Of a DNA stretch of 64,000 nucleotides, positions 37,169 through 45,161 are shown in pieces. Origin of the DNA: Pseudomonas sp. 10-1B (GTDB taxonomy: Bacteria; Pseudomonadota; Gammaproteobacteria; Pseudomonadales; Pseudomonadaceae); assembly GCF_000935045.1 (NCBI RefSeq), contig NZ_JYKS01000011.1, forward strand, positions 62,001 through 126,000, in the 5' to 3' direction. The notes beneath the pieces are model-generated. The model saw nothing but the letters and a program-made list of their open reading frames with translations, did not search any database and was not told the origin of the DNA. Numbering within the stretch: position 1 is the first letter of the stretch; each line of letters opens with the position of its first letter. A program made the translations under genes and the position numbers.

Positions 37169-38533
37169 ATGACGGACTTGCCATCGAGCCAGGACAACGA
37201 CAATGCCACGGAGAATGGCAACACCCTGCCTCCCGGATACCGGTTGCAGGAATACGTCATCACCCGGATGCTCGGCGCGGGAGGCTTCGGCGTTACATAC
37301 CTTGGGCTCGATGCCCACCTGGATAAACCCGTCGCCATCAAGGAGTACTTCCCCTTCGCCAATGCCGTGCGTATAGAACAACGCACCGTAGCCCCCAGGA
37401 CATCGCTGCGGGCCGACCTGGACGAGTATGAATGGGGGATGCGCGGCTTCATCGACGAGGCGCGCGCGCTCGGCCGCTTCGAGCACCGCAATATCGTGCG
37501 AGTGCTGCGCTACCTGGAAGCCAACGGTACCGCCTACATCATCATGGAATTCGCCGATGGCCGCCCCCTGTCGGAGCTCATTCGGGCCACAGGAACACTG
37601 GACGCCGTCCGGGTCCGTGGCTTGCTGCTGCCTTTGCTGGACGGCCTGGAACTGGTTCACCAGTCCGGCATGCTGCATCGAGACATCAAGCCCGGAAACA
37701 TCATCCTGCGCCAGGACGGTTCGCCGGTGCTCATTGACTTTGGCGCAGCTCGCCAAGCCATCGGTGCCCGTAGCGCCTCGATTTCCACCGTTCTGACCCC
37801 TGGTTATGCGCCGATCGAACAATATTCCAGCCATGGCGACCAAGGGCCTTGGACCGACCTCTATGCCTTGGCTGCCGTCGCCTACGTCGCGTTGGTGGGA
37901 CAACCACCGCATGAAGCGACATTGCGTGTGCGCCACGATGACACCGAGCCAGCGCTCAAGGCCGCCAAGGATCGAAGCGATACCGCCTTGCTGACAGCAA
38001 TCGATTGGGCCCTGTCACCAGAAGAACGAGACCGACCGCAATGCATCGCCGAGTGGCGCGAAGCCCTGAGCGCGGGTGTCAACAGGGTGCCGAAGGCCAA
38101 GAAACCGCCGTCTGCGCCGGGGCGAAAAGAGCAGCGGGGCGAAGATCAAGATACAAATCACGGCGATCAAGGTATCAACATCCAGCTCATCGTCGGTGGC
38201 CTGGCTGCGGTGTTGATCGTGGCTGTCGCGATTTTTTTCTACAACGCGTTTTCGACGCCAGACACCCCTGGTGCCAGCATCGTCGCGCCCCCGCCCGCAA
38301 AGCCGGTGCCGACTTCAGTAGTCGAGGTGGCATCCAGGCCAGAGCCTGCACCATCGACGTCCCCCGCTGCCACACCCACTCCGCAGCCGAATGCAAACAC
38401 TGCTGCATTAGACGAACAGCATTACCGCATCGCACAGCAGGTCGGCGTGGCCGAAGCCTATGTGCTCTATCTGCGACTGCATGCCGATGGCCGTTTTCGC
38501 GATGAAGCGATACGCCTGAGTCGTGAGCCGTAG
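37169..38533 (+). CDS. Membrane-anchored Hanks-type Ser/Thr protein kinase
   Basis: 454 aa. The kinase domain at residues 28-290 has the Gly loop GAGGFG (36-41), the ATP lysine K58 (VAIKEY), catalytic HRDIKPGN (H170-D172) and DFG (D190), all intact. A Pro/Lys linker is followed by one transmembrane helix (LIVGGLAAVLIVAVAIFFY, about 335-355), a Pro/Ser-rich periplasmic stretch and a short C-terminal helix. ATG 37169 is favoured because GGAG lies seven bases upstream. It is the first gene of a seven-gene plus-strand module and its kinase would phosphorylate the FHA-linked partners encoded next. Confidence 0.92.
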   Translation: MTDLPSSQDNDNATENGNTLPPGYRLQEYVITRMLGAGGFGVTYLGLDAHLDKPVAIKEYFPFANAVRIEQRTVAPRTSLRADLDEYEWGMRGFIDEARALGRFEHRNIVRVLRYLEANGTAYIIMEFADGRPLSELIRATGTLDAVRVRGLLLPLLDGLELVHQSGMLHRDIKPGNIILRQDGSPVLIDFGAARQAIGARSASISTVLTPGYAPIEQYSSHGDQGPWTDLYALAAVAYVALVGQPPHEATLRVRHDDTEPALKAAKDRSDTALLTAIDWALSPEERDRPQCIAEWREALSAGVNRVPKAKKPPSAPGRKEQRGEDQDTNHGDQGINIQLIVGGLAAVLIVAVAIFFYNAFSTPDTPGASIVAPPPAKPVPTSVVEVASRPEPAPSTSPAATPTPQPNANTAALDEQHYRIAQQVGVAEAYVLYLRLHADGRFRDEAIRLSREP

Positions 38534-38565
38534 CGTCATTGCCCTTCGCTGTGAGGTTCCAGACC

Positions 38566-39129
38566 ATGAGCGACTCCGACGATTTCTTCAACCAGCCCAC
38601 CCGACGTGTCCCCAGCACGACGCCAGCGACCACAACGGAAACCGCCCTGGATGGCCCCACCGTGGGATCACCCAAGGCCTCGGCCACTCCGCGCCCGCTT
38701 GAGGCGCAGACCCGACGCTGGATACCTCCCTCCGACAACACCGCGGCTGGCCATGTGATGGAAGAGCCGGTGGTCGGTTGGCTGGTGGTGATCTCGGGGC
38801 CTGGCAGAGGTGCCTCGCGCAGCCTGACCTACGGCATCAATACCGTCGGGCGCGGTGCAGACCAGGCCGTTATTCTGGATTTCGGCGACGATGGCATCTC
38901 GCGCAACCATCACCTGGGCATCGTCTACGATGCGCGCAACCACACGTTCTATGCACAGCCGGGTTCGGGCCGCAGCCTCAGCTATGTTGGCGAGCAGCCC
39001 TTGCTGACGCCAATGGAGCTGACTGGGCCGGTAGACCTGACACTTGGCAGCACCACGCTACGTTTCGTGCCGTTCTGCGGTCGGGACTTCGATTGGAGCG
39101 ATGGTTCCACTCCAACCTCGGCGCCTTGA
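38566..39129 (+). CDS. FHA-domain protein
   Basis: 187 aa. A disordered, Thr/Pro-rich N-terminal 75 residues with many potential phosphothreonines (TRRVPSTTPATTTETALDG) leads to a C-terminal FHA domain (VGRGADQ, SRNHHLGIVYD), the phosphothreonine-binding fold. Probably cytosolic. ATG 38566 has GAGG upstream. It lies 32 bp after the kinase and is the likely adaptor or substrate of it. Confidence 0.88.
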   Translation: MSDSDDFFNQPTRRVPSTTPATTTETALDGPTVGSPKASATPRPLEAQTRRWIPPSDNTAAGHVMEEPVVGWLVVISGPGRGASRSLTYGINTVGRGADQAVILDFGDDGISRNHHLGIVYDARNHTFYAQPGSGRSLSYVGEQPLLTPMELTGPVDLTLGSTTLRFVPFCGRDFDWSDGSTPTSAP

Positions 39130-39133
39130 GCCC

Positions 39134-39997
39134 ATGTCCTCGGCCGAGAAAGCGCAAGTGTCCTGGCACGGCATCCAGCACCAGGGCGCTCGCGATTACC
39201 AGGAGGATTGCTGGGCGGCGATCCTCGGCGACAACTTGGGCGATGGCCTGTTGCTAGTGGTCTGTGACGGCATGGGCGGTCATGCTGGCGGCGCGCTGGC
39301 TAGTCGCACCGCGACCCAGGCATTTTGCCAGAGATTTTTCCGGGACCAGACCGACGGGAACACGGAACAGCGCCTGGCACTGGCGCTTCAAGCCGCTCAG
39401 GCCGCCATTGGCGAACAGGCTCGTCTGCAGAATGAGTACTGGGCGATGGGCACGACCCTGGTTGCAGTCTGGATCCACCCGGGCGGGCTGAACTGGATCA
39501 GCGTCGGCGATTCCCTGCTGATTCGCGTTACACCCCAAGGCTTGGAGCGACTGAATGCCGATCACTCGATGGCACCGGTCCTCGACGAACTGGTTGCCAT
39601 TGGCCGCCTTTCTTCTGCCGAGGCCGAGACAGATAGCAATCGTAATGCGCTACGCAGCGCACTGGGCACGGAGCCACCAGCATTGGTCGACAGTGGAGAG
39701 CTAAAGCTGAGCGAAGGTCAGCCGCTGACCCTACTCCTGGCCAGCGATGGTGTGCAAAGCCTCACAGACGCAGAGCTGCAGAGGCTGCTGAACGCCCCCT
39801 ACGCCGATGCGGCCGATTTGTGCCGGCGGCTGGTCGAAGGCGTCCTGGACAAACGTCGCCCTAACCAGGACAACCTCACCGTGCTCTGTTACTGCGTGGC
39901 ACCCTCCTCCCCATCGCCTGGCCTGCTGCAGCGCGTTGGCGGCGGGTTGAAACGTTTGTGGCCGCGCCCCGCACAGCCGGGCAAGGAAATCGTATGA
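39134..39997 (+). CDS. PP2C-type Ser/Thr phosphatase
   Basis: 287 aa. Metal-binding motifs of PPM/PP2C phosphatases are present: ARDYQED (D21, E24, D25), VCDGMGGHAGG (D45), ISVGDS, LLASDGV and the final DNLTV. It would reverse the kinase. The start at 39134 is 4 bp after the FHA gene; an in-frame upstream ATG at 39044 lies inside that gene. Its stop overlaps the next start (ATGA). The C-terminal 25 residues are basic. Confidence 0.9.
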   Translation: MSSAEKAQVSWHGIQHQGARDYQEDCWAAILGDNLGDGLLLVVCDGMGGHAGGALASRTATQAFCQRFFRDQTDGNTEQRLALALQAAQAAIGEQARLQNEYWAMGTTLVAVWIHPGGLNWISVGDSLLIRVTPQGLERLNADHSMAPVLDELVAIGRLSSAEAETDSNRNALRSALGTEPPALVDSGELKLSEGQPLTLLLASDGVQSLTDAELQRLLNAPYADAADLCRRLVEGVLDKRRPNQDNLTVLCYCVAPSSPSPGLLQRVGGGLKRLWPRPAQPGKEIV

Positions 39998-41514
39998 GGA
40001 AGCATCTTGCGATTCTTTCCATTGCGCTGCTGGGCAACCCGCTCTGTGTCCTGGCAAGCGAGGCCGCGACACCGGCCAGCGGTATTGTCCAGGTGCTGGC
40101 CTACGACGGTGACGATCTGATCAACCAAGTGTCTGGTGTCGTGCTGGGCACCGACGGTACGGTACTCACCGCCGCTCATGTTCGCGAGAAGGCTGTTCGC
40201 CTAGTCGTGGCCGATGAAACCGGACGACGTTTCGAGGCTCGGGTCCGGCAAGCCTGGGCTGGTGACGACCTGATGGCGCTGACGCTTGGTGGTGGTAATC
40301 TTCCGCCCGCCCGCGACTTGGCCAATGGAGTACCGGGCGAGCATGCAACGCTTCGTGTCGTCGGCTACTGGAGCCCGCAACTGGAGCCAGCGCGCAAGAG
40401 CCGTCTGTTCGGCCCGCGCCGCCCCGGCTTCCAGGTTGCCCCGGCAGCGTTACCGAGCAGTGTGGCAGGGGTGGTGGCCGAGGTAAGTACGACGTCGCCA
40501 CGCATTGCCGCCGGAGTTGGGCGGGGCGCCTATGGTGCGGCGGTGCTCAACCGCTGCGGCCAGGTGCTTGGCATCATTCGCACGGCACCAGGGGCAACGC
40601 TTGACGCGCTCTGGGCAGCGCATGTCCCGGCACCACCGTTATGGCTATCCCCAGCCCCGGCACTGGCTCAAAAGCTGGCAGGGCTCGGTGTGCAAACCCG
40701 TGTTGCAGCGGCTGCCTGCGAGAGCATCGACAAGTCTGGTGGCCCAGGGCTGCCGAGCCAGGAAACGGAAAAACGCATCGCCGAGACCGAAAAGGCCAAG
40801 AAGCGCGCCGAAGAGGCCGAGAGCGCCAGAAAACGCGCTGAGGCTGCGGAAAAACGCGCGCACGATAAAGCGGGCGAAGCAAAAAAACGTGCTGACGACG
40901 CGGAACAAAGGGCGCGGGACGCAGAAGGCAAGGCACAGCAAGCAGAACGCCGGAGCGAAGACACTCGCCGCGAGGCCGCGCAAAGCGTTGACGGCCTGGG
41001 GCGCCAACTTGAAGAGCAGAACCAGCGCCTGCTCGACACCAACCAGGGCTTCGAGCGCTGGCGTCTGTATGCACTGCTGGGTGGCGCTGGATTGATGCTG
41101 GTCGTGCTGGTGCTGCTGATCTGGCGCCGGGTGGAAGCTGGCAGGTCCGACCGTGCGCTTGCCGCCGCCACCGCCAGTTTCTCGGACTGCCTGCTGCAGG
41201 GTAGCGATTCCAAAGGCCAACCGCTGGGGCTGAGTATCTCCGGTCGGGATCTGGCACGCCTGCCAGAGGGCCTTGTCATCGGCCGCAACCCTCCTTCTCC
41301 GGGCGTTATCGTCGCCGACGAAACGGTGAGTCGCAGTCATGTCCGGCTGCGGCTGAGCGGGGGGGAACTGATGCTCAGTGACCTCGAATCAACAGGAGGC
41401 ACCCGGCTCAATGGCCAAGAACTGGTCCTGGGCAGCGAGGTGGCGATCCATGACGGCGACGTACTCGAACTGGCGAGCGTGCGTCTGGTGTTTCAACTGA
41501 GGAAGCAGCCATGA
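39994..41514 (+). CDS. Trypsin-fold pseudo-protease with coiled coil, TM helix and FHA domain
   Basis: 506 aa. A signal peptide (cleavage near LASEA) is followed by a periplasmic trypsin-like domain with the His in LTAAHV (H62) and an Asp in GDDLMAL (D91/D92). The position of the catalytic Ser (GNSGGP in relatives) reads GRGAYGAAV (Y180), so it should be inactive. A charged Lys/Glu/Ala coiled coil spans about 256-350, then a TM helix at 358-377, and a cytosolic FHA domain (VIGRNPP, SRSHVRL, GGTRLNG). It would link periplasmic state to cytosolic phosphothreonine binding. Confidence 0.88.
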   Translation: MRKHLAILSIALLGNPLCVLASEAATPASGIVQVLAYDGDDLINQVSGVVLGTDGTVLTAAHVREKAVRLVVADETGRRFEARVRQAWAGDDLMALTLGGGNLPPARDLANGVPGEHATLRVVGYWSPQLEPARKSRLFGPRRPGFQVAPAALPSSVAGVVAEVSTTSPRIAAGVGRGAYGAAVLNRCGQVLGIIRTAPGATLDALWAAHVPAPPLWLSPAPALAQKLAGLGVQTRVAAAACESIDKSGGPGLPSQETEKRIAETEKAKKRAEEAESARKRAEAAEKRAHDKAGEAKKRADDAEQRARDAEGKAQQAERRSEDTRREAAQSVDGLGRQLEEQNQRLLDTNQGFERWRLYALLGGAGLMLVVLVLLIWRRVEAGRSDRALAAATASFSDCLLQGSDSKGQPLGLSISGRDLARLPEGLVIGRNPPSPGVIVADETVSRSHVRLRLSGGELMLSDLESTGGTRLNGQELVLGSEVAIHDGDVLELASVRLVFQLRKQP

Positions 41515-42794
41515 GGATTTCGCACAAGCTGGTCACCTGCCTGGGCCTTGCCGCCCTATCGATACTGCCTCCGACTCATGGTGAGCCGGCCGACAAGGGG
41601 ATCACCCGGGGCCTTGTGCACATCCTGTTCTATGCACAAAAAGAGGATGGCAAAGTAGGCATGTTTGTCGGATCCGGCTTCGTCCTAAATAACGAAGGGT
41701 ATATCGCTACCAACCAGCATGTTGCCGGTGCGGCCATTGAATACAAATCCAAGACTCTGCTTTACGTCAACCCGAACGAGTCGACGTTCAATTCGGAGGA
41801 CGTTGTCAATAGACCCAATGCGGATGTGGTATGGACCTCAAAGGACCTTGACCTGGCGATAATCCGCTATAGGGGGCAGTCCCACCTGGAGCCTGTCACA
41901 TTGACCGACCAAATTCCAGCGCAAGGCAGCCCGGTCATTGCGATCGGTTACCCCCAGGCAGCGGAAGCGTTCACCAGTGCCTCGCGAGACATCCATTCGG
42001 TGGCAACCATCACCACCGGGCTGCTGGGACGTGTCAACCCTGCGGGGAGACTGAGCGGCGGCCCCCTGTCGCTACTACAGCATTCAGCACAGATCAGTGG
42101 CGGCAACAGTGGTGGCCCACTGTTCGACGAGTGTGATCGCGTCATCGGCGTGAATACGATGGGGCATACAGGGGTCCAAGGCATCTTCGCGTCCTCTAGC
42201 ATCAACGAGCTGATCCGCAACCTGAACACCCAGTCCATCGCCTACACGCTGGACTCCACACCCTGCATGTCCACCAAAGAACGCTATCAGAAGGAACAGG
42301 ACCGGATGGAGCGGCTGCTGACGTATTCAGTGGGAGGTGGTGCAGCCGCCCTACTGGCGCTAGCTGCAATTGTCCTGTTGGTGGCGCGCCGCCCACGGGA
42401 ACGGGTATTGCGTGCCGTCGAGTCCCTGTCGCGTTCTATCCGGCCGCCGACTGCCAGAGAAGTGCAAGTACCCATATTTCATGGTGTACGGCTGGAGGGG
42501 CGGACGGCGTCCGGACAAGCCGTGCATCTCGACCTGCCGGCACAGGAATTGAGCGCTGGCGTTCTGCTGGGACGCAAGCCCCATGATCCGCGCTGGGTGA
42601 TCGCTGATGACCGGGCATCGATGCGCCACGCTACTCTGCAGTTCAGTCATGGCGCACTGCGTGTGCGCGACGAAGGGTCGACCAATGGCACGCTGTTGAA
42701 CGGTCGTGTGCTGCAGCCCCATCGGGACGAAGTACTCGGTGATGGTGACCGCCTCCAACTCGGCGGGACGGAGCTACGGCTCACCTTCTATTGA
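41511..42794 (+). CDS. Trypsin-like periplasmic protease with TM helix and FHA domain
   Basis: 427 aa. Signal peptide, then a trypsin-like domain with an intact triad: H70 (ATNQHV), D114 (KDLDLAI) and S200 (GGNSGGPLF). One TM helix lies near 270-292 and a C-terminal FHA domain follows (LLGRKP, MRHATLQF, GSTNGTLLNG). Same topology as the preceding pseudo-protease but active and without the coiled coil. It overlaps the previous gene by 4 bp (ATGA). Confidence 0.9.
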   Translation: MRISHKLVTCLGLAALSILPPTHGEPADKGITRGLVHILFYAQKEDGKVGMFVGSGFVLNNEGYIATNQHVAGAAIEYKSKTLLYVNPNESTFNSEDVVNRPNADVVWTSKDLDLAIIRYRGQSHLEPVTLTDQIPAQGSPVIAIGYPQAAEAFTSASRDIHSVATITTGLLGRVNPAGRLSGGPLSLLQHSAQISGGNSGGPLFDECDRVIGVNTMGHTGVQGIFASSSINELIRNLNTQSIAYTLDSTPCMSTKERYQKEQDRMERLLTYSVGGGAAALLALAAIVLLVARRPRERVLRAVESLSRSIRPPTAREVQVPIFHGVRLEGRTASGQAVHLDLPAQELSAGVLLGRKPHDPRWVIADDRASMRHATLQFSHGALRVRDEGSTNGTLLNGRVLQPHRDEVLGDGDRLQLGGTELRLTFY

Positions 42795-42825
42795 CCCATG
42801 CCTACCAGAGAAAGGGAGTGGAACC

Positions 42826-43644
42826 GTGAAAAAGAACCTGTTCATCATTCTCGCCATGGCCATTCCCATCGCGGGTTGCGAGAGCCTGTCCTCCCAATAC
42901 GAAGCCATCGGTTGTGGCGTGGGCGGCGTACTGGGCGGTGTTCTGGGTAACCAGGCGACCCGGAACAAGAGTTCGCAAACGCGCGTGCTTGCAACGGCCG
43001 GCGGCGCAGCGCTGGGCGCGGGCTTGGGCTGCCTGGCTGGCCGCAAGCTGGACGAGTGGACCCAGCGTCAACTTCAGGAGCAGACCGTACAGGTGCTGCA
43101 AAGCTCCACTCCCGCCTCACCACCCAAGGTGGTGACCAACCCCAGCACAGGCACCCAGGTCAAGGTAGAAGTCGTCGAGCAGAAAAAAGCAACGTCGACT
43201 GTCGCGGTACCCACTATCAAGGAGCGCGTGGAAACCGTACCGCCATTCGAGGTGATCAACGAGTCCTACCGGGTCACCTCCGATGCGCTCAACGTACGTA
43301 CCGGCCCTGGCGTCGATTATCGCGCCGCGCCGCCAGCACTCAAGCGCGGAACCGAGGTGCTGGTACTGGGCAAGGTCATCGACAAGCCCGACTGGATGGT
43401 GCTGGGGCAGAATGGCGCTATTTCCGGCTACGCCTACTCCGGTTTGTTGAGCCGGGTTGGAAGTGCCCGCACGGAGGTGGTGGAGAAAACCAAGGCACCC
43501 AGCACCAATACCGGAACGGCTGAAGTGGCGGTGACCGCCCCCTGCAAGAAGGTCAAGCAGTCGGTGACCTTTTCTGATGGCAAGACTGGTGATCAGGAGG
43601 CAACGCTATGTCAGCAACCCGATGGCACCTGGCTGATCACTTGA
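42826..43644 (+). CDS. Lipoprotein with glycine zipper and SH3 domain
   Basis: 272 aa. A lipoprotein signal peptide ends in IAGC (C18). Residues 28-66 are a glycine-zipper membrane segment (GGVLGGVLGNQ, GGAALGAGLG). A bacterial SH3 domain follows (ALNVRTGPGVDYR, DWMVL), then a small C-terminal domain with two Cys. Probably anchored to a membrane and touching peptidoglycan. The GTG start at 42826 has GGGAG seven bases upstream; longer in-frame starts lie within the protease gene. Confidence 0.88.
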   Translation: MKKNLFIILAMAIPIAGCESLSSQYEAIGCGVGGVLGGVLGNQATRNKSSQTRVLATAGGAALGAGLGCLAGRKLDEWTQRQLQEQTVQVLQSSTPASPPKVVTNPSTGTQVKVEVVEQKKATSTVAVPTIKERVETVPPFEVINESYRVTSDALNVRTGPGVDYRAAPPALKRGTEVLVLGKVIDKPDWMVLGQNGAISGYAYSGLLSRVGSARTEVVEKTKAPSTNTGTAEVAVTAPCKKVKQSVTFSDGKTGDQEATLCQQPDGTWLIT

Positions 43645-44000
43645 CAGTGCTCGGCGCAGCGCTGGCCCTAATGTTGACGCACATGTCCATTGCCGCCGAC
43701 GCGCCCCTGCGCCGTGGGTTCGTCAAGGCGGGAGGATTGATTGCGGACCTGCAAAGTTGTCGCCAGGTTGCCCGGATCGAGGTCCATAGCAAGGACGGAA
43801 CGAAGTTTCGCAACTATGATGGCGATTTTGGCAAGCTGCTGGCTTCGTTCGCCTATGCGGAGTTGTTCAAACCTTACTGTGGCGGCAACGTGCCCGAACG
43901 CATCGTGATCATCGGCAGAGTCGGCGGAGTTCCCTGGTACGCAGGCACTTTGGTACCTGCCTCAGGCCGTCCACCCGTGGGGCTCTATGCCCCGCCCTGA
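43608..44000 (+). CDS. Small secreted protein, last gene of the kinase module
   Basis: 130 aa, not recognised. A signal-like hydrophobic segment (LTVLGAALALMLTHMSIA) ends near AADAP; the mature part has two Cys (LQSCRQ, FKPYCGG), which may form a disulfide. AGGAGG lies six bases before the ATG, so the start is well supported. It overlaps the lipoprotein gene by 37 bp, which ties it to the operon. Confidence 0.75.
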   Translation: MSATRWHLADHLTVLGAALALMLTHMSIAADAPLRRGFVKAGGLIADLQSCRQVARIEVHSKDGTKFRNYDGDFGKLLASFAYAELFKPYCGGNVPERIVIIGRVGGVPWYAGTLVPASGRPPVGLYAPP

Positions 44001-44097
44001 ACAGCAAACCATACACAAGTCAATGGCTGGGGAATAATAGAATCCAGACAATTCCATAGATCCAGCGCCACGCCTGCCGTGACTGTGGCGCACACCT

Positions 44098-44275
44098 GTT
44101 CGGCCGCATCGAGAACCGCGGCCACGCCTTGGTGCTGGAGGACTGGGCACCGACTGGCCCCCCGTTTCATATCTACTACCCAGGTCGACGGCAAATGCCC
44201 CCGGGGCTGCGGGAGTTCATCGATGTCTTGCGAGCGGATTGCGAGTCGTGGGGGCAGCCCGGGAAGCCACTGTGA
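44098..44275 (+). pseudogene. C-terminal fragment of a LysR-family regulator
   Basis: Translated in frame from 44098, the DNA gives GRIENRGHALVLEDWAP, FHIYYPGRRQMPPGLREFID and VLRAD before a TGA. This is the last 55-60 residues of a LysR effector domain (relatives read VLEDW..P..LYYPSRRQ.P..L.A.I). No N-terminal part is present upstream. It is unrelated to mexT. Confidence 0.8.
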
Positions 44276-44534
44276 CATAAGCCCCGTCGCCATGGCGCAG
44301 GACCTGCGGGGTAACTGCCCAGCCAGACGGCGTCTGTCACCAGCCTTCAGCATGGTTCAGCGAAGCGCTGCCAGGCGCCCGCCCCAAGTCAGCATCGAGC
44401 GCGGCGCCCATGGCGACCAATCATCCAGGCATCCCCCCTGCGCGGCGAGCTTGACGTACACTGAAAGCCGTGGACAACCACCCTGTTCCGCGTCAGAAAT
44501 CGCCAATCTCGATCGCCCGCGCACCCGCTGCGAG

Positions 44535-44554
44535 TGGGGGCAAAATTGGGGGCA
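44535..44554. repeat. Direct arm-like repeats TGGGGGCA x2
   Basis: TGGGGGCA at 44535-44542 and 44547-44554, about 50 bp left of the 44.6-kb mexT-end copy, mirroring the pair at 35969-35988. Confidence 0.6.
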
Positions 44555-44599
44555 TCACTTCAATATTCCTCACAGAAACACCCGTTCTAGAGCCAAGTC

Positions 44600-44632
44600 C
44601 TGATGTTCTTCGGGATCCGGAAAGTCTTTAAG
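44600..44632 (+). other. Diverged copy of the mexT 3' end (junction of cassettes 2 and 3)
   Basis: CTGATGTTCTTCGGGATCCG followed by GAAAGTCTTTAA. With one base restored after TTCGG it encodes MFFGDPESL and a stop. It matches the mexT end at 26 of 33 positions with a single gap. Confidence 0.65.
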
Positions 44633-44731
44633 ACCCTCTCTAGAACCCCTTGGAAAGCCTTTAAAATCTGGGCTCTAAGCGAATCATAAATCCATGATCG
44701 TCCGTCCAATTCCGCTGACTTCCAAGCGCCT

Positions 44732-44770
44732 TGGGGGCAACTGTTGGTCGTGACAAAAGTGATGCCCCCA
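44732..44770. repeat. Inverted arm-like repeats TGGGGGCA/TGCCCCCA
   Basis: TGGGGGCA at 44732-44739 and TGCCCCCA at 44763-44770, starting 100 bp right of the mexT-end copy. At mexT itself the equivalent inverted pair begins 86 bp to the right (23602). Confidence 0.6.
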
Positions 44771-45161
44771 CATGTTATCCCCAGATAAACTTTCGGTTTC
44801 CTTTGTATAGGTTGACGCGAGACCATGCGCCAGCATCAATGCGGGCGTCCTCCCCCCCTATTGCAATGTGTTCCATCCCGGCTGACGTGATGGAGATGGT
44901 CCAATGCCAAGAGGTGGATGTTGGGCAATGTCTGCCCACTTCGGCAGGCAAGCGTGACCGCGCCCGGGGAGGCCGAACGGCCGAGGGGTGTGCCAGGGTC
45001 GCTGAAATGGCGCTTTTATTAGCGTTTTTGAGCAAACCCGTGGAATGAGTAGCGAATTTATGTATTCCTTAGTATTTTTGCTCCTCACGGCTGACGGTAG
45101 TGTTTTAGGGTAATACCCCAAGAACAGTAGCGTTTTTGGGCTTTCGGTAGAGGTTTTTTCC

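Larger units (their letters stand above)
44276..45161. other. Junction of cassettes 2 and 3: arm-like repeats, mexT-end copy, no gene
   Basis: 886 bp with no supported gene. It holds the direct repeats at 44535-44554, the mexT-end copy at 44600-44632, the inverted repeats at 44732-44770 and the AT-rich upstream region of the fic gene (45040-45161). Frames of 79 and 105 codons occur here but have no family features. Confidence 0.55.

Noticed and set aside
44079-44603. 174-codon frame downstream of the kinase module
   Set aside because: The neighbouring frame encodes a clear LysR C-terminal fragment, so this frame is a shadow.
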